Shown here one piece after another: positions 1 to 7,174 of a stretch of 10,211 bases of DNA (the first letter of the stretch is position 1; every line of letters starts with the position of its first letter). The stretch covers positions 4,828 to 15,038 of the forward strand of contig JAJISI010000018.1 in NCBI GenBank assembly GCA_022848805.1, given 5' to 3'. Under the pieces are notes generated by a model that saw only the letters and a program-made list of their open reading frames with translations, had not been told where the DNA came from and searched no databases. A program made the translations under genes and the position numbers. This stretch comes from Thermoplasmatota archaeon (GTDB taxonomy: Archaea > Thermoplasmatota > Thermoplasmata > UBA10834).

Positions 1-1
1 T

Positions 2-568
2 GAGATCCTCGTAGTGGACACGAACTCAGTGGACAGAACCAAGGAGATAGCGACTTCGTTGGGTGCGGTCGTTATCGATGAACCGAGGCGCGGTTATGGC
101 CGAGCCTATAGGACTGGCTTCGAGAACGCTAAGGGAGATTTCATAGCGACCCTGGATGCCGATATGACATACCCTGCGACCGATCTGCCCGGTCTCGTGG
201 ACATGCTGGACGCCGAAGGGCTGGATTTCATCACGACCAATCGGTTCGCCAGGATGGAAAAGGGCGCGATGAAGACGAAGCACAGGGTCGGCAACTGGGT
301 TCTGTCAACCGCTACACGATTACTCTTCAGGGTGAGGGTCCGTGATTCACAGAGCGGCATGTGGGTCTTCAGAAGGTCTGTCCTGGATGTGGTCGACCTG
401 GAGAGCCTCGAGATGGCGATGTCAGAGGAGATCAAGATAGAGGCGTTCAGGAAGGCGAGGGCGAAAGAGGTCCCCATAACTTACAGAGTTCGAATAGGTG
501 AAGTCAAACTGAACAGTTGGCGGGACGGTCTCGGCAATCTCAAGTTCCTTTTCAGGAAAAGGTTCTGA
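2..568 (+). CDS. Family 2 glycosyltransferase, dolichyl-phosphate-sugar synthase type (5' end missing)
   Basis: Probably transfers a sugar from a nucleotide donor to a polyprenyl (dolichyl) phosphate at the inner membrane face, as in N-glycan or surface glycan synthesis. The frame is open to the window edge, so the N-terminus (I estimate 30-40 residues) is missing; 188 residues remain. Numbering from base 2, a VVDTNSVDRT stretch (5-13) matches the nucleotide-binding segment of this group (usually VVDxxSxDGT), and LDADM (51-55) holds the metal-binding DxD. The SQSGMWVFRR segment and the closing NSWRDGLGNLKFLFRK stretch are typical of DPM1/AglJ-like enzymes. No C-terminal membrane helices follow, so this is the short soluble form. 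It converges with the C11 peptidase gene, with one base between the stop codons. The family is clear; the sugar and acceptor cannot be read from sequence. Confidence 0.86.
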   Translation, partial: EILVVDTNSVDRTKEIATSLGAVVIDEPRRGYGRAYRTGFENAKGDFIATLDADMTYPATDLPGLVDMLDAEGLDFITTNRFARMEKGAMKTKHRVGNWVLSTATRLLFRVRVRDSQSGMWVFRRSVLDVVDLESLEMAMSEEIKIEAFRKARAKEVPITYRVRIGEVKLNSWRDGLGNLKFLFRKRF

Positions 569-569
569 G

Positions 570-2465
570 CTACCGCTTCTTTCCTCTCAGAAAGTTTGCG
601 TATATCACGAACGCTATGGCCAGCAGCGCGAGGGATGCGACCGCGCTAACCGCCAACACCGTACCGATGCTGTCGGATGATGGCTCGTGGATGAACATCG
701 TGATTGCGATATCTTCCCCGGTTATGATTATCAATCGCTCCGAGAGGACCGTTTCATGGTCCGCGTCGACGACCTCGATTCTGATGATATCCCCCACATC
801 ACCCTGTTCCGGTATCACCAGATAGACGATGCACGAGCCGCTTAGGCAGAGGACTCTGTGAGATTCCTCGTCTTCGTGATGTGTTACTATCTCGAGCTGC
901 CTTCCTGGCACAAGGCCCCCTTGTCCGACAGTGATTTCTATCCCGATGAGTTTCGAAAGGGTGGCGTTTAGCGAGTGGTGGGAATGGACTTCGTCGCCGA
1001 TGAAGGCGGATGCCGATATGAGCAGGTCGCCGACGACGCCTGCGACCCTGATTATGGGTGTTTCGGAGTGGGTTTCAGAATAGATGACAAGACCATGTGA
1101 CCACACCTGGAACACATAGACCGCATACGACGAGTAGTTCGATGACTGGTCAGGACTCCAGGTCACGGTGAGGACGTCTGGAAGCAAGTCACCGTCTGTG
1201 GTCGAATCACCCACCTCGATGGCCGGCCCTGGCCCCGACGGAACGATTCCTCTGTCTCCTCGCAGAGCGGCCGAGAACTCGTCCCACGAGGTCTCGGCTA
1301 TCCGGAGCTCAGAGTAGGCCTCGTCGAGAGCTGTGTCTGCCGGGACATACACTCCAAGTCCGAGTGAGGTATCTATGCCGTTCGTGCCCCCTACATCAAC
1401 CGTTTCGTGGCGTATGACTGCTGATTGGTGCGATTGAGCGACGAGCAACGCCGCGTGTTTGACTTCCGCAGGAAGGTCACGCTCGCACACCTCTTCTGCG
1501 ATGCTGCCCAGATCGAGGTACCACGGCTCCTCTGTGCACTCTGAGGAGCGCATCGCCGAGGATGTCAGGTCGTGATAGAGTCGGTCGTATCCGAAGCCCA
1601 GGGCCGAGAGTTCGTCGAGACTGTTGACGACATCGTCGATGTGCCCAAGGTCGAAGGCACCCATTGATGTCGAGCACGAGGAGCCGTAGAGCGCCCAATC
1701 GATGTAGTCGTCCACGATGACCTCAGCGAACGCCTCGACCGACTGCGAGGTGTCTGCTGTCAGGTCATTGACGATGTCCATGTATGGGAGCCCTTCTGCA
1801 GGCACGAGCAGCTCGCTCCCCACGAGAATATCCGCATGCCCACTGATCTCGTGGGCGATCTCCAGGGTCGCGCCGTTGCATATGTCAAGCACGACCATGT
1901 CAATCCCTCTGTCGAGGGCTTCGTTTGTCATTGACAGCGCCGAGCTAAGCTCAGGTAGCGTCAGAAGATCATACCCGTCCGGACACAGCCCTCTCCATGC
2001 TCCGCCGTGACCCCATAGGACCAGCACGAGGTTGTCAGCAGGATAATGCGTCGCTGAGTAGACGATGAAATTCCTCAGCGTTGCCGGCGATCCCGTGTTG
2101 ACCTCGCCTCCGCCCGATATGACCTCCCCTCCGTCATCCAGCTCAGGAGACACTATCATGGGGTCGAAGTAATTGTCATCGTGCACTATCTTCAGCAGTC
2201 TAGAGTCGCCTTGTTCCGGCGGATCCACCAGGACTATGACATCAACTCCTTCGACGTGGGTGGCCGCCTCGAGCTCGTTGATGTCCTGCGCCCACGGAAG
2301 GGGGTCCTCGGTATCGGCCGCCATGTATATCATAACGGTCCATGTGGATGTCATCTGACTAGCTAGCGCTTCTTGCTGTACCTGCGCGCCGGAGATTACC
2401 ATAGATGCTGCTGCTATGAACAGTAGTGCGAGGCCCGCGACCCTTGAGCAACAAGCATTTCGCAC
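570..2465 (-). CDS. Membrane-anchored C11 (clostripain-family) cysteine peptidase
   Basis: A 631-residue secreted cysteine peptidase. An N-terminal signal peptide (basic start, hydrophobic core about 9-27) is followed by WTVMIYMAADTEDPLPWAQD (42-61), typical of the C11 entry strand. The catalytic dyad is His153 in LVLWGHGGAW and Cys196 in VVLDICNGATLEIAHE. The catalytic region runs to about residue 410, then come beta-rich segments that look like fibronectin/Ig-type domains (about 420-590). A final membrane helix (about 600-623) ends in RGKKR, so the enzyme should sit outside the cell, anchored at its C-terminus. The start is GTG at 2465, three bases after the udg stop; it gives a complete signal peptide, and the next Met is inside the hydrophobic core. 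It is last in the carS-pyrE-udg cluster, with no obvious functional link. C11 enzymes usually cut after Arg or Lys; the target here is unknown. Confidence 0.87.
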   Translation of the reverse strand: MRNACCSRVAGLALLFIAAASMVISGAQVQQEALASQMTSTWTVMIYMAADTEDPLPWAQDINELEAATHVEGVDVIVLVDPPEQGDSRLLKIVHDDNYFDPMIVSPELDDGGEVISGGGEVNTGSPATLRNFIVYSATHYPADNLVLVLWGHGGAWRGLCPDGYDLLTLPELSSALSMTNEALDRGIDMVVLDICNGATLEIAHEISGHADILVGSELLVPAEGLPYMDIVNDLTADTSQSVEAFAEVIVDDYIDWALYGSSCSTSMGAFDLGHIDDVVNSLDELSALGFGYDRLYHDLTSSAMRSSECTEEPWYLDLGSIAEEVCERDLPAEVKHAALLVAQSHQSAVIRHETVDVGGTNGIDTSLGLGVYVPADTALDEAYSELRIAETSWDEFSAALRGDRGIVPSGPGPAIEVGDSTTDGDLLPDVLTVTWSPDQSSNYSSYAVYVFQVWSHGLVIYSETHSETPIIRVAGVVGDLLISASAFIGDEVHSHHSLNATLSKLIGIEITVGQGGLVPGRQLEIVTHHEDEESHRVLCLSGSCIVYLVIPEQGDVGDIIRIEVVDADHETVLSERLIIITGEDIAITMFIHEPSSDSIGTVLAVSAVASLALLAIAFVIYANFLRGKKR

Positions 2466-2468
2466 GAA

Positions 2469-3023
2469 TCACACCATCCCAGCCATTCCGAGGCTCTTTC
2501 TCACTGTCGATTTGAACGAATCCATATTGGTCCTGCGGTATAGGCATGCCGCCGGATGGTATGCGATCATTCCTCGGAATCTCCTTGCGCCCATCTCCAG
2601 GGGTAACTCCTTGCCCGTGACATCTGCCATCTTCTTCGTAATCCCGAAGAGGCTGCGAGCGACGGTCTGCCCCATCGCACATATGACGACGGGGTCCATG
2701 GGCGCCAGCTCACGGCGTAGATGCCCAGCGCACGCGGATAGCTCGTCTTGCCTAGGCCTCCTGTTCTCAGGGGGTCTGCACCGCACGAGGTTCGTTATGT
2801 AGACTGCTCCTCTGTCGACACCCGCCTCCTCGAGGGCTTCGTTCAGAATCCTGCCCGCCCTTCCAACGAACGGCTCGCCCGTGAGGTCCTCGTCTCGGCC
2901 GGGGGCCTCGCCTACGAAGACTATTCTGGCGTTGCGCGGTCCGGTTCCGTTCACTATCTTGGCCCTCCCGGTCCATAGGCGGCATTTCCTACAGTCCGTC
3001 AGCGTGTACCCTGAAGACGTCAT
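2469..3023 (-). CDS. Type-4 (family 4) uracil-DNA glycosylase, 4Fe-4S
   Basis: Removes uracil from DNA to start base-excision repair of deaminated cytosine. The 184-residue length fits family 4 (UDGa). The four cluster cysteines are Cys11 and Cys14 (CRKC), Cys82 (VRCRPPENRRP) and Cys98; their spacing, as I recall it, matches the Thermus enzyme closely. Motif 1 is GEAPGRDED (38-46), with Glu39 in the place usual for family 4. GEPFVGRAGRIL (49-60) and NLVRCRPPENR (78-88) follow, and the His loop is AYHPAACLYR (154-163). The ATG at 3023 overlaps the pyrE stop codon (ATGA), so translation is probably coupled to pyrE. No key residue is missing. Function is confident from motifs; the exact substrate range (single- or double-stranded DNA) is not visible. 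Confidence 0.95.
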   Translation of the reverse strand: MTSSGYTLTDCRKCRLWTGRAKIVNGTGPRNARIVFVGEAPGRDEDLTGEPFVGRAGRILNEALEEAGVDRGAVYITNLVRCRPPENRRPRQDELSACAGHLRRELAPMDPVVICAMGQTVARSLFGITKKMADVTGKELPLEMGARRFRGMIAYHPAACLYRRTNMDSFKSTVRKSLGMAGMV

Positions 3024-3520
3024 ATGAGGTCCTTGGCTCTGAAGAGTGGTATCAGCTCGACGCCGTTGCTGGAAAGCAAGGAGGACGCGCCCTCCTCTCT
3101 GTCGACGACGACGATGGCCTTGGAAACGATGGCTCCCTTCTCCCTCAATGCGCGGACGACTCTCATCGTGGACCCTCCCGTTGTGGCAACGTCCTCGACT
3201 ATCACGAATTCATCCCCGTCCTGCACTTCGCCTTCGACCAGCTCCTTCGTTCCGTGGTCCTTCGCATCCTTGCGGACCATCACGTACGGCCGTCCGGTCT
3301 CCAGGGCGACCGCCACCGCGAGAGGCACTGCCCCAAGCGCCATGCCGGCTATCTTGCTGTCGTCAACATACGGCGCTATCGCCTTGGCAATCTCTCTCAG
3401 CACGATCGGGTCTGTGCTCGCGCGCTTGATGTTCACGAAATAGCTGCTACTCTTCCCAGAAGCGAGGACGAAGTCCCCAGTCTCCACGACTTTGAGGTCC
3501 ATCAGCATCTGCCTGAGCAT
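3020..3520 (-). CDS. pyrE: Orotate phosphoribosyltransferase
   Basis: Converts orotate and PRPP to orotidine 5'-monophosphate, the fifth step of de novo UMP synthesis, in the cytoplasm. The 166-residue protein starts with the usual short helix and FVLASGKSSSYFVNIK (17-32), the segment that binds orotate. VRKDAKDHGTKELVEG (82-97) is the flexible catalytic loop with Lys84, Lys87 and His89. The PRPP-binding signature is VIVEDVATTGGST (106-118). The ATG at 3520 is preceded by GGTGAC about 6 bases upstream, a plausible ribosome site. It lies 12 nt after carS and overlaps udg by 4 nt. No other pyr gene is in view, so it is separated here from the rest of the pathway. Confidence 0.95.
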   Translation of the reverse strand: MLRQMLMDLKVVETGDFVLASGKSSSYFVNIKRASTDPIVLREIAKAIAPYVDDSKIAGMALGAVPLAVAVALETGRPYVMVRKDAKDHGTKELVEGEVQDGDEFVIVEDVATTGGSTMRVVRALREKGAIVSKAIVVVDREEGASSLLSSNGVELIPLFRAKDLI

Positions 3521-3532
3521 GCGATCGTCACC

Positions 3533-4096
3533 TTACCAAGGCACATTCTTTTTTCCCATCTTATAACCTATTATGTTGATCCCACGATGCAAGAGCGGGA
3601 CGAGCACGAGAAGTGCGACTAAGCCCCATATCGCGTCTCCTGCGACGTAGTGCTGGTCGAACCAGTCGAATCGGAATATCATCAGCAGGATCGCCGCCCC
3701 GACCACGAAGTTGTACTGGTCCAGCCCAGGCGCTTTGAACCCCCGGTCGACCCCGATTCTTCTCTTCACGAACGATCCCAGGCTGTCCCCAATCATTGAA
3801 CCGAAGCTCAGGCACAGCACTATCACCAGGGCTGAGGGCCATTCACCGAAAGTCCACGTATCTCCGAGTTCCGCCGCCTGTCCCACCCCGATCTGGAGGG
3901 TCCCGAACAGTATGCCGCAGGTCGCCCCACCGATGAACCCCCTCCATGTCTTGCCGTCCCCGAGGACTCGCCGTCCTCTCCAGGTCCTTCCAAAATCCAT
4001 AGGCGTTCCCCCGCCGACAAGGACGGCGGCTGGGTTGGGTATGAGGGCCGGTAGCATCAACCACAGGCCTGCAAAGGCCGCCTCCAAAGGGGACAT
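3533..4096 (-). CDS. carS: CDP-archaeol synthase (CTP:2,3-di-O-geranylgeranylglyceryl phosphate cytidylyltransferase)
   Basis: Activates unsaturated archaetidic acid with CTP to CDP-archaeol, the branch point for archaeal polar membrane lipids; an integral membrane enzyme. The 187-residue protein is hydrophobic with several membrane segments and carries the CarS motifs: IPNPAAVLVGGGTPMDFG (19-36), LGDGKTWRGFIGG (45-57), GDSLGSFVKRR (103-113) and PGLDQYNFVVGA (123-134). The frame is open to an ATG at 4180, but I place the start at the ATG at 4096. It begins the conserved hydrophobic region, gives the usual family length, and lies about 29 bp from the centre of a TATA box that would fall inside the longer version. 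An ATG at 4108 is a second option. It is the first gene of the carS-pyrE-udg-peptidase cluster. Its presence is strong evidence that the DNA is archaeal. Confidence 0.94.
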   Translation of the reverse strand: MSPLEAAFAGLWLMLPALIPNPAAVLVGGGTPMDFGRTWRGRRVLGDGKTWRGFIGGATCGILFGTLQIGVGQAAELGDTWTFGEWPSALVIVLCLSFGSMIGDSLGSFVKRRIGVDRGFKAPGLDQYNFVVGAAILLMIFRFDWFDQHYVAGDAIWGLVALLVLVPLLHRGINIIGYKMGKKNVPW

Positions 4097-4120
4097 CTTC
4101 GGGGGCATATTGCAGAAGTG

Positions 4121-4130
4121 CATTATAATG
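4121..4130 (-). promoter_or_regulatory. TATA-type promoter of the carS-pyrE-udg-peptidase cluster
   Basis: The ten bases CATTATAATG form a perfect palindrome containing TTATAA on the minus strand (4128-4123). About 26 bp downstream puts transcription start near 4099, just before the carS ATG at 4096, giving a nearly leaderless message. No purine-rich BRE is obvious. Inferred from spacing and base composition only. Confidence 0.55.
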
Positions 4131-4246
4131 AAACGCAAAGAGCGGTCGCCCTGCCGGAAGCGTCGGAGCCGCCATATCACGATGTGAACTCATCTACATC
4201 CGGGATGCTGGCCCTTGCACACGCCCGATTTAGAGTGGTCTTCCGG

Positions 4247-6139
4247 CTACCTGTCAGAGAAGAAGTCGAGCACGTCGCGTGCGGGGGAGTCACATCTCGA
4301 AGCGCTCAACACATCCTCGAACTGTGCCGCCCTTCTATCCAGCACGACGGCCATGCCTCTGTCCGTCTCCGACCGTATCAGCCTACCTACGGCCTGGAGC
4401 AGCTTTCTCGCAGTTGGCGCCTTGACGGCATGCGTCCAGCCGTCTCCGAATTTGATCTCGCAGAAATATTGGAGCGCCCGATGACGGGATGTGGGTTTCG
4501 GATATGGTATGCCTACGATTATCGCCAGCTCCAGCTCGTCTCCGGGGAAATCGATCCCCTCGCTGACCCGCCCACCAGAGACGGCGTGCATCACCGCGTT
4601 CCCCCGTGCGGACTTGAACTGCTGAACAGTGTCCATCAGGTCCCCCTGCCCCATCGAACGCTCTTCCATGTAGACCTGCACCCCCTCGACGGCGTCCACC
4701 AGGGGACGGACTCTGTGCATGGTCGCGTACGACGGATAGAATACTATCGTGTTCCTCCTGCAGGCCGACACGATCGACGATATGTGGCCTGCGATCCGAT
4801 CGACGATGGCAGGGTCCCGTTCCAGGTCATCGTGCCTGGTCGTGACGTCGTCGACGAAGACTATCTTCCTATTGTGCGGAGGGAACGGCGACTCGATTTC
4901 CGCCGTCACGGAATCCCTTGGCAGCCCTAACGAAAGGACATAGTCGTCAAGCGGTCTCAAGGTGCCCGACATGTGCACGCTGGAGTGGCACTCGAGCACT
5001 GGCTTGCAGGCTATCGACGCATCTAGGCAGTATGCCTCGAAAGCGCTGGTGTCTGATTTGACCACCAGCTTGACGTATTCCCCCTCCTCGAGGGTGTGCC
5101 AGAGAGTAAGGAAGCCTGCCATTCTGTGTACGTACGACCTCGGTAGCCTACCCGCGCCCTTACGGGCGTCGCGCACCATCTCTCCGTAGTTGCTCAGCTG
5201 GGAATAGGTGCCCTTCAGCTTCGTACTGGTCTGACGGGTCCCGAACATCAGGTCCTCTTCGAGGAAGGATTGAGGTATGATCCCGTCTTCGTCGATGAGG
5301 TATTCCTCCACGGCACGTTCCAGCGAGTTTCCGAGAAGGCCGACCAGGTCGCTCATGCTCGTCCCCTCCGCCACCTCTGGGTCGCCGAACTCGTCGATCT
5401 CGCTCTCTGCCAATCTCAGGGTGATATCCGAGAGCTTGGAGGACCTCAGCTCACGGGCGTACGACGGCAGGTTGTGCGCCTCGTCCACGATCAGGGCGAT
5501 GTCGCTCAGGGAGCACCCCATCCAATCTAGGAGAGTGCGTCTTATGAATTCGTCGAAGAACATGATGTACGGCGCTGCGATCACGTCCGCCGCGGGGACA
5601 TGCATCTTCGTCGCCTCGTACGGGCAGAGGGTCCGTTCCTGACAGTAATCGGAGAATTCCTCCGCGGTCGGAAGCTCCCTCCTGAGATACTTCGTTACCT
5701 CCTGCATGTCCTGCGACATTACAGAGGCGAAGTACACGCACGCATCCTCCTCTCCGCGCATGACCCTGGCCTTTCTCTCACCACACACCTTCGAGAGCTC
5801 CTCAGGGTTGCCGTCGGCCAGCTCGGGGTCGACCTTTGCCAGAGGACACATGCTCCTCCTTCCCTGGAGAGCTATGCCGAAGTGGTCCCGGGTGCCTCTG
5901 ATGCCCCGCAGCTCGTACATGACCTGACGCTGCTGTGAGTTTGTGCGTGTCAGATAGAGCAGCTTCTTCCCCCGGCGGCGACACACATCAAGGGCGCCGT
6001 GGAGCGAGCAAACGGTCTTTCCAGTGCCCGTCCCGCTCTCGACCACAAGATGGCTCCGGCACTCACATGCTGATTGGACGAGGTCGATGAGCCTGTCCTG
6101 CCCCTGCCTAAGGCGATACGGAAAGCCATCCTGTGACAT
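4247..6139 (-). CDS. XPD/Rad3-like 5'-3' DNA helicase with Fe-S cluster
   Basis: A superfamily 2 helicase of the XPD/DinG group, 630 residues, expected to unwind DNA 5' to 3' in repair. Walker A is ESGTGTGKT (34-42) and the Walker B box is VDEAHN (218-223, DEAH). Motif VI is QAVGRLIR (582-589), containing the arginine finger region. Four cysteines in the insert between motifs I and II match the order seen in XPD: Cys98 (RSMCP), Cys119 (KVCGE), Cys134 (DACVYF) and Cys172 (TLCPYE); Cys166 is an extra nearby cysteine. Length fits archaeal XPD (about 550-620) with a slightly long Arch region. The ATG at 6139 begins just before the Q-motif-like FPYRLRQGQ. It appears to be a single-gene unit: about 150 bp separate it from carS, which has its own promoter. 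DinG is the alternative, but the cysteine pattern and length favour XPD. Confidence 0.93.
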   Translation of the reverse strand: MSQDGFPYRLRQGQDRLIDLVQSACECRSHLVVESGTGTGKTVCSLHGALDVCRRRGKKLLYLTRTNSQQRQVMYELRGIRGTRDHFGIALQGRRSMCPLAKVDPELADGNPEELSKVCGERKARVMRGEEDACVYFASVMSQDMQEVTKYLRRELPTAEEFSDYCQERTLCPYEATKMHVPAADVIAAPYIMFFDEFIRRTLLDWMGCSLSDIALIVDEAHNLPSYARELRSSKLSDITLRLAESEIDEFGDPEVAEGTSMSDLVGLLGNSLERAVEEYLIDEDGIIPQSFLEEDLMFGTRQTSTKLKGTYSQLSNYGEMVRDARKGAGRLPRSYVHRMAGFLTLWHTLEEGEYVKLVVKSDTSAFEAYCLDASIACKPVLECHSSVHMSGTLRPLDDYVLSLGLPRDSVTAEIESPFPPHNRKIVFVDDVTTRHDDLERDPAIVDRIAGHISSIVSACRRNTIVFYPSYATMHRVRPLVDAVEGVQVYMEERSMGQGDLMDTVQQFKSARGNAVMHAVSGGRVSEGIDFPGDELELAIIVGIPYPKPTSRHRALQYFCEIKFGDGWTHAVKAPTARKLLQAVGRLIRSETDRGMAVVLDRRAAQFEDVLSASRCDSPARDVLDFFSDR

Positions 6140-6165
6140 ATGTAAGGTCCGAGCGGCAAGTGCAC

Positions 6166-6171
6166 TCTAAA
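6166..6171 (-). promoter_or_regulatory. Possible TATA box of the XPD-like gene
   Basis: TTTAGA on the minus strand, preceded by the A-rich GCAAAGCG, lies about 29 bp from the ATG at 6139. That is the expected distance for a leaderless or near-leaderless archaeal transcript. No good ribosome site precedes the ATG, which agrees with this, but the match to TATA is weak. Confidence 0.4.
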
Positions 6172-6214
6172 CGCTTTGCCCGGCATCGGCGAAAATAGGC
6201 GACGGAGGACCGGC

Positions 6215-6670
6215 CTACTCCCTCGACCAAATATCGTCGGGGATATCGTCGTAGACTGTCACGCCATCGTCCAGGTTGTCCAGGGACCTACCCCTCCCAT
6301 ATATGAGCTCGGATATGCGCTCCTTGTGGAACATCCAGTAGTGGATGCGCCACTCTCTGCCGTCGTACAGGGTGGTCTCCTCGCGCTCGGTCGTCAGGAT
6401 GCCCGCGTCCTCCAGCATGTAGAATGCATCCCTATCCTCTGGCTCGAGCACGTTGTCGATTATCCTCTCGCTGTAGCCGAAGAAGTTCATGACATGCTGA
6501 GCCATCGCCCTCGCCTCCTCTTCAGGCATGCCCTGCTTGTCGATGCTGTTCTTGATCGCCTTCGTGAGATGCTCGACAGTGAGCGTCGTGTTGGTGACAC
6601 TCACGTCTGACTTCTTCAGCTTCGTGATTATATTCAAGGATTCGTTCAATGGTTCCACACGTCGTTTCAT
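6215..6670 (-). CDS. Winged-helix-like archaeal protein of unknown function (resembles DUF6015)
   Basis: A 151-residue, soluble, charged protein. The first 30 residues look flexible, followed by a helical stretch (LTVEHLTKAIKNSIDKQG, then EEEARAMAQHVMNFFG). Next comes what reads as a winged helix: DRDAFYMLEDAGILTTEREETT, then LYDGREWRIHYWMF as the wing strands. The acidic tail ends in YDDIPDDIWSRE. This pattern recalls a family known to me as DUF6015 in Thermoplasmatota, from memory only. The role may be DNA binding or transcription control, inferred from fold alone. The frame is open to an ATG at 6775, but that would place the TATA element inside the gene; the ATG at 6670 has GGGGG about 9 bases upstream. 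It is divergent from the thiamine-binding gene. An additional T-rich box (plus strand 6691-6698) lies about 25 bp from this ATG and could serve as a second, leaderless promoter. Confidence 0.8.
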   Translation of the reverse strand: MKRRVEPLNESLNIITKLKKSDVSVTNTTLTVEHLTKAIKNSIDKQGMPEEEARAMAQHVMNFFGYSERIIDNVLEPEDRDAFYMLEDAGILTTEREETTLYDGREWRIHYWMFHKERISELIYGRGRSLDNLDDGVTVYDDIPDDIWSRE

Positions 6671-6734
6671 AACAAATCTGCCCCCGAACCTAAAAAAACC
6701 CCTTGCTCTCGCAACAGAGATTTCATTTAGATGA

Positions 6735-6754
6735 CCGAGGTATAAATACCTTGG
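6735..6754. promoter_or_regulatory. Bidirectional TATA element inside a 20-bp near-palindrome
   Basis: CCGAGGTAT-AA-ATACCTTGG: nine-base arms matching at eight positions around a two-base centre. TATAAATA reads rightward and TATTTATA leftward, both good archaeal TATA boxes. Predicted starts are near 6771 on the plus strand and near 6718 on the minus strand, serving the genes at 6774/6834 and 6670. The symmetry beyond the TATA core (CCGAGG/CCTTGG) could also be a regulator site. Confidence 0.65.
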
Positions 6755-6833
6755 CGTTCGACGAGCGGCATCCATGAAATCATGGGACCGTGTGGTGCCG
6801 TCGAGATCCGGACGAAGATACGGGTGGTCATGT

Positions 6834-7136
6834 ATGTTGGCAGAGTTCAGTGTTATGCCGGTCGGAGCAGGTGAGAGCGTGAGTCAGTACGTTGCTGATT
6901 GTCTGAGGATCGTGGACAAGTCTGGTGTAGACTACCGCCTCAACCCGATGGGCACGGTTCTTGAGGGGGATTACGACCAGGTCATGGCCGTGATCGCAGA
7001 ATGTCACAAGGCCGTCGCTGCAGCGTGTACGAGGGTGGCTACGACGATCAGGATCGACGACCGAAGGGGTGCCACCGACATGCTCCGCTCGAAGATGGAA
7101 TCTGTCGAGGAAAAAGTGGGAAAAAGGCTGGAATGA
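6834..7136 (+). CDS. MTH1187/YkoF-like thiamine-binding family protein
   Basis: A 100-residue protein of the MTH1187 (formerly UPF0045) family, a ferredoxin-like fold; members have been linked to binding thiamine or its precursors. The family start is visible as MLAEFSVMPVGAGESVSQYVADC, followed by VDYRLNPMGTVLEGDYDQVMAVI and a C-terminal helix (TDMLRSKMESVEEKVGKRL). The exact ligand is not readable, and no other thiamine gene is in view. I chose the ATG at 6834 because it begins exactly at the conserved AEFS strand and is preceded by GGTGGT at 6823-6828. A longer frame starts at 6774, close to the predicted transcription start, and would add 20 residues (MKSWDRVVPSRSG...) unlike the family. 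It shares a promoter element with the divergent winged-helix gene and converges with the membrane protein gene. Confidence 0.88.
   Translation: MLAEFSVMPVGAGESVSQYVADCLRIVDKSGVDYRLNPMGTVLEGDYDQVMAVIAECHKAVAAACTRVATTIRIDDRRGATDMLRSKMESVEEKVGKRLE
7111..7125 (-). terminator. Possible oligo-T terminator for the membrane protein gene
   Basis: On the minus strand two T5 runs separated by CCCAC lie 50-64 bases after the stop at 7175. Archaeal termination commonly uses such T runs. They overlap the end of the convergent coding region on the plus strand, where they encode Glu-Lys and Lys-Lys codons, so the pattern could be due to coding alone. Confidence 0.3.
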
Positions 7137-7174
7137 AAGGTTTTAGAGGTAGCCTAGTATGCTCGGGCGCACGG

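Noticed and set aside
547..562. Inverted repeat CCTTTTC-AG-GAAAAGG near the convergent stops of the first two genes
   Set aside because: It lies inside the glycosyltransferase coding end (Leu-Phe-Arg-Lys codons), has a very short loop and no following T run; a terminator is possible but not supported.
4118..4930. 270-codon plus-strand open frame
   Set aside because: It runs antisense through the end of the XPD-like helicase and the carS leader, is rich in Arg/His/Pro and has no recognisable motif; a shadow of high-GC coding DNA.
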